DNA of 64,000 nucleotides from Carboxylicivirga agarovorans (lineage in GTDB: Bacteria > Bacteroidota > Bacteroidia > Bacteroidales > Marinilabiliaceae): NCBI RefSeq assembly GCF_050589845.1, contig NZ_JBNGPA010000001.1:372001-436000 (forward strand), in the 5' to 3' direction. The position numbers were made by a program, and so were the translations under genes. Of the stretch, positions 51,537 to 60,719 are shown in pieces; within the stretch, counting starts at the first letter, position 1, and each line of letters begins with the position of its first letter. The notes below the pieces were generated by a model that did not search any database, was not told where the DNA came from, and saw only the letters and a program-made list of their open reading frames with translations.

Positions 51537-53183
51537 ATGGCTAAAGAAATAAAATTCAATATTGAAGCTCGCGACCTTCTGAAAGAAGGTGTTGACGCGT
51601 TGGCTGATGCAGTGAAAGTTACATTGGGACCAAAAGGTCGCAACGTAGTAATCGATCGTAAATTTGGTGCTCCATCTATCACTAAAGATGGTGTATCGGT
51701 AGCTAAAGAAGTTGAGTTATCTGATCCTTATGCTAACATGGGTGCTCAAATGGTAAAAGAAGTAGCTTCTAAAACCGGTGATGATGCTGGTGATGGTACT
51801 ACTACTGCTACTGTTTTAGCTCAGTCAATTATCAATGTTGGTTTGAAAAACGTAACAGCTGGTGCTAACCCAATGGAATTAAAAAGGGGTATTGATAAAG
51901 CTGTTGCTGCTATTGTTGCCAACATCAAGTCACAGGCCCAGGTAGTTGGTGAACACAGCGAAAAAATTGAGCAGGTTGCTACTATCTCAGCTAACAACGA
52001 CAACGAAATTGGTAAGTTGATCGCAGAGGCGATGGAAAAAGTTAGCAAAGAAGGTGTTATCACTGTTGAAGAAGCAAAAGGTACTGAAACTACTGTTGAA
52101 GTGGTTGAAGGTATGCAGTTTGACCGTGGTTATATTTCTCCATACTTTGTTACTAACACTGACAAGATGGAAGCTGACCTTGAGAATCCATTCATCCTGA
52201 TCCACGACAAGAAGATTTCTACAATGAAAGATCTTCTTCCTGTTCTTGAGCAAACAGCACAGAGTGGTCGTCCGTTAATGATCATCGCTGAAGATGTGGA
52301 TGGTGAAGCATTAGCGACTTTGGTTGTTAACCGTTTACGTGGTTCATTAAAAGTAGCAGCGGTTAAAGCTCCTGGTTTTGGTGATCGTCGTAAAGAAATG
52401 TTGCAGGATCTTGCCGTACTAACTGGTGGTACTGTTATCTCAGAAGAGACCGGCTTAAAATTGGAAGCTGCAACAATTGACATGTTAGGTCAGGCTGAAA
52501 AAGTAACTATCGATAAAGAAAATACAACTGTTGTTAACGGTGCTGGTGAAAAAGAGGCTATTGATGCTCGTGCTAACCAGATCAAAGCTCAGATCGCTAA
52601 TACAACGTCTGACTATGACCGTGAGAAATTACAGGAGCGTTTAGCTAAGATCGCCGGTGGTGTTGCTGTACTATATGTTGGTGCTGCTTCTGAAGTGGAA
52701 ATGAAAGAGAAAAAAGACCGTGTTGATGATGCTCTTAGTGCTACCCGCGCTGCTGTTGAAGAAGGTATCGTTGCAGGTGGTGGTGTTACTTACATCCGCT
52801 CTATTGCTGCTTTAGCTGATATTACAGGAGAAACTGAAGATGAGCAGACTGGTATCGAGATCATCAAACGTGCTATTGAAGAGCCATTACGCCAGATTGT
52901 ATTCAATGCTGGTAAAGAAGGTGCAGTAGTAGTACAGAAAGTTGCTGAAGGTGAAGGTGACTTTGGTTACAACGCTCGTTTTGACCGTTACGAAAACTTA
53001 TTGGAAAGCGGTGTTATCGACCCTGCTAAAGTAACTCGTATCGCTCTCGAGAATGCTGCTTCTATAGCAGGTATGTTCTTAACTACCGAGTGTGTATTGG
53101 TTGAAGAAAAAGAAGAGGCTGCTGCAATGCCTCCAATGGGTGGCGCTCCGGGAATGGGTGGCGGCATGCCAGGTATGATGTAA
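51537..53183 (+). CDS. groEL: Chaperonin GroEL
   Basis: 548 aa, standard length. Motifs: DAVKVTLGPKGRNVVID, the ATP-binding GDGTTTATVLAQ, GMQFDRGYISPYFV, AAVEEGIVAGGGVTYI, and the Gly/Met-rich C-terminal tail GMGGGMPGMM. It folds cytosolic proteins in a 14-mer. It is in an operon with groES and ends at a strong terminator. Confidence 0.98.
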   Translation: MAKEIKFNIEARDLLKEGVDALADAVKVTLGPKGRNVVIDRKFGAPSITKDGVSVAKEVELSDPYANMGAQMVKEVASKTGDDAGDGTTTATVLAQSIINVGLKNVTAGANPMELKRGIDKAVAAIVANIKSQAQVVGEHSEKIEQVATISANNDNEIGKLIAEAMEKVSKEGVITVEEAKGTETTVEVVEGMQFDRGYISPYFVTNTDKMEADLENPFILIHDKKISTMKDLLPVLEQTAQSGRPLMIIAEDVDGEALATLVVNRLRGSLKVAAVKAPGFGDRRKEMLQDLAVLTGGTVISEETGLKLEAATIDMLGQAEKVTIDKENTTVVNGAGEKEAIDARANQIKAQIANTTSDYDREKLQERLAKIAGGVAVLYVGAASEVEMKEKKDRVDDALSATRAAVEEGIVAGGGVTYIRSIAALADITGETEDEQTGIEIIKRAIEEPLRQIVFNAGKEGAVVVQKVAEGEGDFGYNARFDRYENLLESGVIDPAKVTRIALENAASIAGMFLTTECVLVEEKEEAAAMPPMGGAPGMGGGMPGMM

Positions 53184-53209
53184 GAATCATCTCAAACAAA
53201 ATATGGAAG

Positions 53210-53238
53210 AAGGGAAGTCAAATGACTTCCCTTTTTTT
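53210..53238 (+). terminator. Terminator of groESL
   Basis: aagggaagtca / tgacttccctt with loop aa, followed by a T run. The stem repeats that of the exbD terminator at 18628-18660. Confidence 0.88.
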
Positions 53239-53300
53239 GTATGCTGAGTACGAATCATTAAACAGGTATTAAGGAGGATATCCAAAATGAAGGATATTGC

Positions 53301-53407
53301 TCGCAAAGAACGCAAATGAAAAAAAACGCAAAGCACGAAAAGTGTTGAAAAATCACATCATATACTTTGTTATCTTGGCGTAATTCTTAGCGGCCTTAGC
53401 GTGAAAC
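53301..53407. repeat. Intergenic GCAAAG/CTTAGCG repeat element
   Basis: cgcaaagaacgcaaa and acgcaaagcacgaaa at the left face ttggcgtaattcttagcg and gccttagcgtgaaac at the right. It is an imperfect inverted arrangement of about 105 bp resembling the element between sufD and sufS in style. No open frame. Confidence 0.5.
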
Positions 53408-53428
53408 TTAAAATTCGGACAGCCTCGT

Positions 53429-54613
53429 TTATTTGGTTGCCATATCATCAAGCAATAGAATTTCGCCTTCCGAGATCAACTGGGTATTCCCAACTTTAAG
53501 ACTGTGCAAAGGCGCATGAACGCCCATTGAAAACTGGGTACTGACATTACCACCTGCCCATGTATTATCACCAATGAAAAAGGTTAACATACCAGCCATT
53601 TCCCAAGATGCATAATGACTGCCACTGGTGTATTTCTGATCACGGTTAATACCGATATCAACAATCGATAAACAGTTTTTGTCTTTGGGATTGGAATCTA
53701 AAGCCTCCTTTAGTTTTTCAACATTACCATTGGCCGACAGATCAGTTAAAACGCCTTTTTCAAAGGTCATTTTTAAATCTGTAATTATCTCGCCGTTATA
53801 TGTGAAATGCGGTATCACTAAGATGCCATTGGCCGATTCCGGATCAACACATGTATAGACTTCACCGGCCGGCAACCATGCTGAAGTTGGTCCGCCATCG
53901 TTGTTTAGCTTTGTGCAATTGCCGCAATTGGTACGCACATCGGTACCGGCAAGCTTGAAACTCAGTGACGTTCCTTCTTTACTTGAAACGGCCACTGTAA
54001 TACCAGGTTTTAAATATGTTTTCAACACATCGCTGTCGATACGCATCATCTCATAGTCTGTATCAATGGCACTCCAGAAATTATTGAGCATGACAGAATA
54101 TTCCATTCCTACCAGTTTAGCGTATGATTCACTTGGAATACCACCTGTCTGTCCAATTGATACCGATCTGTACTTGGCTGTATTGAGGGCATCCCGCAAT
54201 GCCATGTTACTCATTCTTAATGCTTTTAACTTTTCTTCAGGCACATCACTGAATAAACCGGGTTGCTGCACTGAGCCTGTTGAAATATAGCAATCAACAA
54301 CTCTTGCCTGGAATAAAGGATAAGGGTTTACCATGGACAGGTATTCAACTGGCGTTTCCATTATGGCCCGTTTGTTTGCTGATGGCAGGTTTAACTGAAT
54401 GGAATAATGACCTCCTGCTTTTGATATTTCAACCACCAGGGCTTCGAGTAGTTCCAGTTCGGCCGGTGTCCCTGATACCACAACCATCTCACCTGGCTTA
54501 ACATCCAGTGACTGATTAACGACCTTATTGGCAATCGATTGATAATTGGGTTTTTCCTGGGCAATGACTGCTATGCTAATACAAGCCACTACCAAAACAA
54601 GCAGTTTTTTCAT
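53429..54613 (-). CDS. Secreted M29-like (thermophilic) aminopeptidase
   Basis: 394 aa from the ATG at 54613, which gives a signal peptide (MKKLLVLVVACISIAVIAQ). The N-terminal half has the M29 pattern (SLDVKPGEMVVVSGTPAELEL, ALVVEISKAGGHYSIQL). The metal-site half shows LPAGEVYTCVD, DIGINRD and GSHYASWEMAG. The usual HxD ligand pair near the C-terminus reads VHAPLHSLKV here, so one ligand may be missing. M29 peptidases are normally cytoplasmic, so export is unusual. Activity is uncertain. Confidence 0.75.
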   Translation of the reverse strand: MKKLLVLVVACISIAVIAQEKPNYQSIANKVVNQSLDVKPGEMVVVSGTPAELELLEALVVEISKAGGHYSIQLNLPSANKRAIMETPVEYLSMVNPYPLFQARVVDCYISTGSVQQPGLFSDVPEEKLKALRMSNMALRDALNTAKYRSVSIGQTGGIPSESYAKLVGMEYSVMLNNFWSAIDTDYEMMRIDSDVLKTYLKPGITVAVSSKEGTSLSFKLAGTDVRTNCGNCTKLNNDGGPTSAWLPAGEVYTCVDPESANGILVIPHFTYNGEIITDLKMTFEKGVLTDLSANGNVEKLKEALDSNPKDKNCLSIVDIGINRDQKYTSGSHYASWEMAGMLTFFIGDNTWAGGNVSTQFSMGVHAPLHSLKVGNTQLISEGEILLLDDMATK

Positions 54614-54929
54614 GATAACTAAATTTTGATGATAAGAAAACCGTTGAAAAGAGTACCAGGGCAATAATGAGACTTTGTACAGCAATTAAAAAAGTAATAA
54701 AAAAGAATATATGAGCTGCATCAACAGAACCAACAGCCCAAAATTACTTCATAAACCACCTGATGGCAAGTCGTATAAACAAAGACTAGCATTGTGTCAT
54801 TAATAATATGCTCAGCTGCCAACATCACTGCGTTTATCTTAATCACCTATGGTCAGATTTTAATTAATTGAGTATCTTTGCAGTCCTTGTCAACCGATTG
54901 ATAAGTTAATTGATTGAAAGTAATTGTAG
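54614..54929. other. Intergenic region between the M29-like gene and lepA
   Basis: 316 bp between divergent genes. It contains the lepA -7 box at 54873-54880. I see no hairpin or open frame of note. Confidence 0.5.
54873..54880 (+). promoter_or_regulatory. Candidate -7 box (TATCTTTG) of lepA
   Basis: A perfect TAnnTTTG match 49 bp upstream of the lepA ATG. The -33 position is AT-rich without a clear TTTG. Confidence 0.5.
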
Positions 54930-56717
54930 ATGAAGAATATACGTAATTTTTGCATTATTGCTCATATCGACCATGGAAAGAGCACCCTGGCTGACCGCTT
55001 GTTAGAATACACCAAAACAGTTTCTGACAAAGACTTACAAGCCCAGGTACTGGATGATATGGATCTGGAGCGCGAGCGTGGAATTACCATCAAGAGTCAC
55101 GCCATCCAGATGGATTATGAGTTTGAGGGTGAAAAATATGTTTTGAACCTGATTGATACACCGGGACACGTTGACTTTTCATATGAAGTATCTCGTTCTA
55201 TTGCAGCTTGTGAAGGTGCACTTTTAATTGTTGATGCCACACAGGGTATTCAGGCTCAAACAATCTCCAATCTATACCAGGCCATAGAAAATGACTTGAC
55301 CATTATTCCGGTATTGAATAAAATGGACTTGCCCAATGCCATGCCTGAAGAAGTGGAAGACCAGATTATTGACCTGATTGGTTGTGACAGAGAAGAAATC
55401 ATCCGCGCCAGTGGTAAAACAGGTGAAGGCGTTGATGATATAATTGCTGCGCTTATCGATAGAGTTCCGGCTCCTGAAGGTGATAAAGACGCCCCACTGC
55501 AGTGTCTGATCTTCGACTCGGTTTTTAATTCGTTCCGTGGCATCATTGCTTATTTTAAAGTTGTAAATGGCAGCATTAAGAAAGGCGATCATGTTAAGTT
55601 TTTCAATACTGCAAAAGAATACTATGCCGATGAAGTAGGTGTTCTTCGCTTGGATATGGAGCCCCGCAAAGAGCTGAAAACAGGTGATGTGGGATACATT
55701 ATTTCGGGTATCAAAACCAGTAAAGAGGTAAAAGTCGGTGATACCATCACCCATGTAAAAGGTGGTTGTAAAGAAGCGATTGGTGGTTTTGAGGAAGTAA
55801 AACCAATGGTATTCGCCGGTGTATACCCTATTGATGCTGAAGATTATGAAGATCTTCGTGCAGCAATGGAAAAACTGCAGTTGAACGATGCCTCTTTAAC
55901 CTACGAACCTGAATCATCTGCTGCACTCGGATTTGGTTTCCGATGCGGATTCCTGGGTTTGTTGCACATGGAAATTATTCAGGAGCGTTTGGATCGTGAA
56001 TTTGATATGGCGGTTATTACGACCGTTCCTAACGTGCCATATGTGGCTCATACCAAAAAAGGCGAGACCATTGATGTGCATACACCATCGGAATTACCTG
56101 AACCAACTGTTTTAGATGTGGTTGAAGAGCCATACATCAGAGCGTCGGTCATTACCAAGTCCGAATACATTGGTCAGATCATGACACTTTGCCTGGGTAA
56201 ACGCGGTACATTAATGAAGCAGCACTACCTGACTGCCGACCGTGTTGATCTGGAGTTTGAACTGCCCCTGGCCGAGATCGTATTTGACTTCTACGATAAG
56301 CTAAAGAGTATCTCTAAAGGATACGCGTCGTTTGACTACCATCCGATTGAATTCAGAGCAGCCAAGCTGGTACGCCTTGATATTCTACTGAATGGTGAAA
56401 GTGTGGATGCCCTATCATCACTCATCCACTTTGATAATGCGCAAACATTTGGTCGTCGCATGTGTGAAAAGCTGAAAGAGCTGATACCACGTCAGCAGTT
56501 CGACATTGCGATTCAGGCGGCTGTGGGAGCAAAAGTCATTGCCCGCGAAACAGTAAAAGCTGTTCGTAAAGATGTAACAGCCAAGTGTTACGGTGGTGAT
56601 ATATCACGTAAACGTAAGTTATTGGAGAAACAGAAAAAAGGTAAGAAGCGTATGAAGCAGGTAGGTAATGTGGAAGTGCCACAAAAAGCCTTCTTAGCGG
56701 TTCTTAAACTCGACTAA
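54930..56717 (+). CDS. lepA: Elongation factor 4 (LepA)
   Basis: 595 aa, standard length. The G-domain motifs are IAHIDHGKSTLADRLL, DTPGHVDFSYEV and NKMDLPNA. LepA-specific parts are FDSVFNSFRGIIAY, the GFRCGFLGLLHMEII segment and the C-terminal domain (AKCYGGDISRKRKLLEKQKKGKKRMK, in part). It acts on stalled ribosomes as a back-translocating GTPase. Monocistronic, with its own promoter and terminator. Confidence 0.97.
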   Translation: MKNIRNFCIIAHIDHGKSTLADRLLEYTKTVSDKDLQAQVLDDMDLERERGITIKSHAIQMDYEFEGEKYVLNLIDTPGHVDFSYEVSRSIAACEGALLIVDATQGIQAQTISNLYQAIENDLTIIPVLNKMDLPNAMPEEVEDQIIDLIGCDREEIIRASGKTGEGVDDIIAALIDRVPAPEGDKDAPLQCLIFDSVFNSFRGIIAYFKVVNGSIKKGDHVKFFNTAKEYYADEVGVLRLDMEPRKELKTGDVGYIISGIKTSKEVKVGDTITHVKGGCKEAIGGFEEVKPMVFAGVYPIDAEDYEDLRAAMEKLQLNDASLTYEPESSAALGFGFRCGFLGLLHMEIIQERLDREFDMAVITTVPNVPYVAHTKKGETIDVHTPSELPEPTVLDVVEEPYIRASVITKSEYIGQIMTLCLGKRGTLMKQHYLTADRVDLEFELPLAEIVFDFYDKLKSISKGYASFDYHPIEFRAAKLVRLDILLNGESVDALSSLIHFDNAQTFGRRMCEKLKELIPRQQFDIAIQAAVGAKVIARETVKAVRKDVTAKCYGGDISRKRKLLEKQKKGKKRMKQVGNVEVPQKAFLAVLKLD

Positions 56718-56750
56718 TATAGAATTGATCCCTGTTGGGATGTGGAAATA

Positions 56751-56788
56751 ACCCGGCCCGTCAGACTTTTGTTTGTCGGGCTTTTTTT
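56751..56788 (+). terminator. Intrinsic terminator of lepA
   Basis: gcccgtcagac pairs with gtttgtcgggc (one internal mismatch and one wobble), followed by a run of T, about 35 bp past the stop. Confidence 0.8.
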
Positions 56789-56854
56789 CTGCCTATTCAT
56801 TTTTGTCTCACCTCCACCGGTCCGCATCAATATCATTAAGTTAAGGCCGAATAG

Positions 56855-56888
56855 AAAAAAAAGCGGATGTTATTTCTAACACCCGCTT
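56855..56888 (-). terminator. Intrinsic terminator of aspA
   Basis: aagcggatgtta (56861-56872) pairs with taacacccgctt (56877-56888), one mismatch, loop tttc. On the minus strand the stem is followed by eight T. Confidence 0.85.
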
Positions 56889-56967
56889 AAACAATTAACT
56901 AATCAAGTACTTACACCAAAGATAATATCAAACACCTGGTATCAGGCATTCGACAGAACCATTGGTA

Positions 56968-58374
56968 TTATTGGCATGTTCTTTTGGCCGGTCCGATCAT
57001 GTTTTCCGGCTTTAATATTTCTTTTAACTGATCTTCAGAAAGGATACCTTCTTCCAACACGATCTCGTATACACCTTTTCCTGTTTTTAAGGCCTCTTTG
57101 GCTATGCGAGTGCTGTTTTTGTACCCAATGTGCGGGTTAAGAGCCGTAACAATACCAATGCTCTTTAAAACCATGTTTTCACATATATCTTCGTTGGCAG
57201 TAATACCATCAATACACTTGATGCGGAGGGTATCCATACCGCGCATTAAAAACTGCATTGATTCAAGGATACTGTGGCACAATACCGGCTCCATTACATT
57301 TAACTGTAACTGTCCTGCTTCAGCGGCAAACGTCACTGTTAAGTCGTTTCCAATTACCTTAAAGCAAATCTGGTTCATTACTTCAGGGATTACCGGATTG
57401 ACCTTACCAGGCATAATGGATGAACCTGGCTGCATAGCAGGCAGATTGATCTCATTGAAACCTGCACGCGGTCCTGATGATAAGATACGAAGGTCGTTAC
57501 ATATCTTCGAGATCTTAACAGCCATGCGCTTTAAGGCCGATGAATAGATGACATATGAACCTGTATCGGGAGTTGCTTCAACCAGGTCGCTTGCCAATAC
57601 AATAGGATAACCGGTAATATCGTTCAGGTGTCTCACACAGGCTTCTGAATAACCTTCTACCGAGTTAATACCTGTACCAATGGCCGTTGCACCCATGTTC
57701 ACTTCGCGAAACAGGTTAGCATTTTGTGTCAGGCGCTCAATCTCTTCTGTTAATGTAATGGCAAAAGCACAGAACTCCTGTCCCAATGTCATAGGCACAG
57801 CATCCTGCAGCTGTGTGCGTCCCATCTTTATAATGTCGGCAAACTCATTACCTTTCTTCTTAAAGGCCTCTACCAATTGCTGGAGGTGCTCAATCAGGAT
57901 GTAGTTCATCCTTATTAACGACAGCTTGATAGCTGTTGGGTAAGCATCATTGGTTGATTGAGATAAATTAACAATATCATTGGGTGAACAATACTCATAC
58001 TGACCTTTTTCGTAGCCCATCAGTTCCAGAGCGCGATTGGCAATCACCTCATTGGCATTCATATTGGTACTTGTACCTGCACCACCCTGAATCATGTCAA
58101 TGGGAAATTCATTGTCAAACTTACCATCCATGACCTCTTTACAGGCCTGGACCACAGCATTTTTTACTTTATCCTCAACCAAACCCATATCGTGGTTGGC
58201 TTTAATAGCCGCCATTTTAACGACTCCCAGAGCCCATATAAAATGACGATATTGGCTCAAACGAGCAGTAGATATATTAAAATTTTCAACCGCACGTTGT
58301 GTTTGTACACCATAATATGCATTAACGGGTACTTGCAATTCTCCAATTAAATCGCTTTCAATACGTGTTGCCAT
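56968..58374 (-). CDS. aspA: Aspartate ammonia-lyase
   Basis: 468 aa, family length. It converts aspartate to fumarate and ammonia in the cytosol. Signature segments are GGAGTSTNMNANEVIANRA, SQSTNDAYPTA, GRTQLQDAVPMTLGQEF and the catalytic SS-loop PGSSIMPGKVNP. The family also includes fumarase C; the TRIESDLIGELQVPVNAYYG start and the C-terminal LKPENMIGPA favour aspartase. With the asparaginase it gives a route from asparagine to fumarate. Monocistronic. Confidence 0.94.
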   Translation of the reverse strand: MATRIESDLIGELQVPVNAYYGVQTQRAVENFNISTARLSQYRHFIWALGVVKMAAIKANHDMGLVEDKVKNAVVQACKEVMDGKFDNEFPIDMIQGGAGTSTNMNANEVIANRALELMGYEKGQYEYCSPNDIVNLSQSTNDAYPTAIKLSLIRMNYILIEHLQQLVEAFKKKGNEFADIIKMGRTQLQDAVPMTLGQEFCAFAITLTEEIERLTQNANLFREVNMGATAIGTGINSVEGYSEACVRHLNDITGYPIVLASDLVEATPDTGSYVIYSSALKRMAVKISKICNDLRILSSGPRAGFNEINLPAMQPGSSIMPGKVNPVIPEVMNQICFKVIGNDLTVTFAAEAGQLQLNVMEPVLCHSILESMQFLMRGMDTLRIKCIDGITANEDICENMVLKSIGIVTALNPHIGYKNSTRIAKEALKTGKGVYEIVLEEGILSEDQLKEILKPENMIGPAKRTCQ

Positions 58375-58804
58375 AATTCATGTTTTTTAGTTATGTGAAT
58401 GCAAATGTTGATGTTTTAAAAATTCAAAAACATGTCATTCGTCATCTAAAAAAATGGGGCTGTACATGCCTGAAATCAGTTTATCAGCACGTATGCCCCT
58501 CTTTGGGAAAAGTCATTTAATAATCATTGCGATTTTTGTTGAACAATGATTCAAATCTGAACATCTAATTACAATTTGTAAGTTGAGATTTTTTGCGCAT
58601 TTAAAGGAATTTAACCCTTTTTATGCCGCACAACATCCGCCATTGCTTACACATCACTTTAACCACCTTCAACATTCATAAATCATCAATCATAATTTAT
58701 CAATCATATAAGCTTTACAATTGAGATAGATGAAATAAAAAAGGTATCTGTAACAGGTTAAAAACCGTGCTACAGATACCTTTTATACGTTCAGGCAACT
58801 ATGC
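58375..58804. other. Intergenic region between aspA and the second SusCD pair
   Basis: 430 bp holding the aspA leader and the susD terminator. caacatttg near 58405 (minus strand) resembles a -7 box but is one base off. No open frame of interest. Confidence 0.5.
58739..58784. terminator. Terminator of the second SusCD operon
   Basis: A perfect 14-bp stem, aaaaggtatctgta / tacagatacctttt, with an 18-nt loop. It lies 21 bp past the susD stop with A/T runs on both sides. Confidence 0.85.
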
Positions 58805-60715
58805 TTAGTTAACTTTTTTAGAGTACCATTGGTATGTTGTCACAAAGTGAGAACCATTACCTACCTGACCAAACTTGGTGATCTGGTCCTGAATGGAAGC
58901 TTCAATGTTCTCTGTATTGTTTGAACGTTCCTTCTCAGGGTAATTAATGCGGCGGGGTCTCCAGCCTTCGGTATCACCACCATTGTGGAATGGTTGTTCG
59001 CTGTATGTGCTTGTAGGAACTACCTGTCCAAGAACCAGCTTGTCAATCTCAACATCAGCTGCATCATAAACCGGCATATCCATTTTTTCTGTTCCCGGAT
59101 ATGAACGACCGGTTGACGGATATCCTGGCTGAAGCTCAACATTGGTTCTGTTCCAGATAGCAAAGGCCTCGTAACCACCTTGAGCTGTCATGCATGACTT
59201 CCAGCGCTCTCTCCATATTGTCTGGTAATCGATTGTTCCTGACAAAATAGTTGCAATATAATCGGCTGATAGAGCATCATATGAAATTTGTTCGCCTTCG
59301 GTAGCCGATTGCTTGGCCATGTATTCACTTACTGATGGTGCCTCAAAATAGGTCGGATACTTTTCTAATGACAACTCAATAGCCTGCTGAAGGTTGGCAT
59401 TAACCGTGTTAGGTACGGACCATCCACGTAAAGCCGCCTCGGCCAAAATATAGTAGGTCTCGTCTCCGGCAAATAAGAATATTGGAGCATCGCGTTTACC
59501 CAGTGTTTCAGGGTTTACAACAGCCATTGTATGAAACTGGTTGTAGCGTGCCGACATATCTTCATTGATAAAGTAGTTACCAAAAACACGCTCTTCATCG
59601 CCATTTTCATTTTTAGTGACCATTAAACCGCGAATAGAATAGGATTCTGTTCCACCGCCTCTGATTGGGTTGAAGGTTACAGGGATGAACGGTTCGCCCG
59701 GGCGTGCCGCTTCTGCAAAAGCGTCAAACTCTTCCTGACCTGTCCATGCACCAAAACTACTACCCTGGTGAACAGCCTGAGATGCCACATAGAAAATTCG
59801 AGGGTCACGATTCTGCTGTGCCTGACGAAGCCACTCTTCACCAACGTAAAGGTAACCGCCGCTTCCACTGATAAGGCTTCCCGCACCATTAACGATCAAT
59901 CCCCAGTCACCGCCAACATCACCTGTCGGTATCAGGGCAGCATCGGTAATTTCGTTGCTGGTAATATATCCGGCAGCATTGGCAGCAGCTTCTTCCACTG
60001 TTGCTTTAGCCCATGCTTCATCAGCATTAACAGCACGCATACCCATTCGTAAGATCAATGAGTTAGCTAATCGTGCCCATGCCTCTTTGCGCTCCTTTGC
60101 ATCTTCAATACCACCATAAATGATATCGTTGCTTACTTTAAATGGCTCTGAAGCTGTAGACATTAACAGATCCCGCGACTGCTTTAACAAATCAACTCCA
60201 CCTTTATAGATATCTTCCTGTGTATCGTATGCAGGGTAAAACACTTTATTGTGGAAACCCATTCCCGCCTCTTTAAAAGGCACATCACCGTATAAATCGG
60301 TCACACGTTGGAATGAAAACTGTAAAGCAATATTTGCAATAGCCAGTTTGGCATCATTCTCACCTGAGTTATCAGCACTTAATAATTCTCTTAACTCAAC
60401 ACCATGTTTGATGGCATCGGCATACATCTCAACCATTTTGGCTTCGTTGTATGAGTCAACAGTACCGGCAAATGCCTGACCTGAGCGGTATCCGCACTGG
60501 AATAATCCTGACAAAGGTCCAGCCATGATCAACGCTCCCCTGTGCTCTTCGTGTGGCGAACCATTGTAGCGCATCCAAACACGTGTCAGCAGGTAACCTT
60601 CTTCAATGTCGGTCACTTTATTGGGGTCAGTATTCGTCTTTTCAAAATCGTCTGTACAAGCTGTGCCGAATAAGGTCAGCACCGCTAAAAACATCCAAAA
60701 TATATTATATTTCAT
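58805..60715 (-). CDS. SusD/RagB-family lipoprotein (second locus)
   Basis: 636 aa, longer than typical SusD. Lipobox LFGTAC (Cys20) is followed by TDDFEKTNTDPNKVTD, the start of the SusD-like type 2 group. TPR-type helices are seen in ANIALQFSFQRVTDLYGDVPF and ARLANSLILRMGMRA, and the typical C-terminal ETYYILAEAALRGW and IDYQTIWRERWKSCM. It binds substrate for the SusC partner 4 bp upstream. No accessory gene follows in the operon. Confidence 0.94.
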   Translation of the reverse strand: MKYNIFWMFLAVLTLFGTACTDDFEKTNTDPNKVTDIEEGYLLTRVWMRYNGSPHEEHRGALIMAGPLSGLFQCGYRSGQAFAGTVDSYNEAKMVEMYADAIKHGVELRELLSADNSGENDAKLAIANIALQFSFQRVTDLYGDVPFKEAGMGFHNKVFYPAYDTQEDIYKGGVDLLKQSRDLLMSTASEPFKVSNDIIYGGIEDAKERKEAWARLANSLILRMGMRAVNADEAWAKATVEEAAANAAGYITSNEITDAALIPTGDVGGDWGLIVNGAGSLISGSGGYLYVGEEWLRQAQQNRDPRIFYVASQAVHQGSSFGAWTGQEEFDAFAEAARPGEPFIPVTFNPIRGGGTESYSIRGLMVTKNENGDEERVFGNYFINEDMSARYNQFHTMAVVNPETLGKRDAPIFLFAGDETYYILAEAALRGWSVPNTVNANLQQAIELSLEKYPTYFEAPSVSEYMAKQSATEGEQISYDALSADYIATILSGTIDYQTIWRERWKSCMTAQGGYEAFAIWNRTNVELQPGYPSTGRSYPGTEKMDMPVYDAADVEIDKLVLGQVVPTSTYSEQPFHNGGDTEGWRPRRINYPEKERSNNTENIEASIQDQITKFGQVGNGSHFVTTYQWYSKKVN

Positions 60716-60719
60716 TGTA

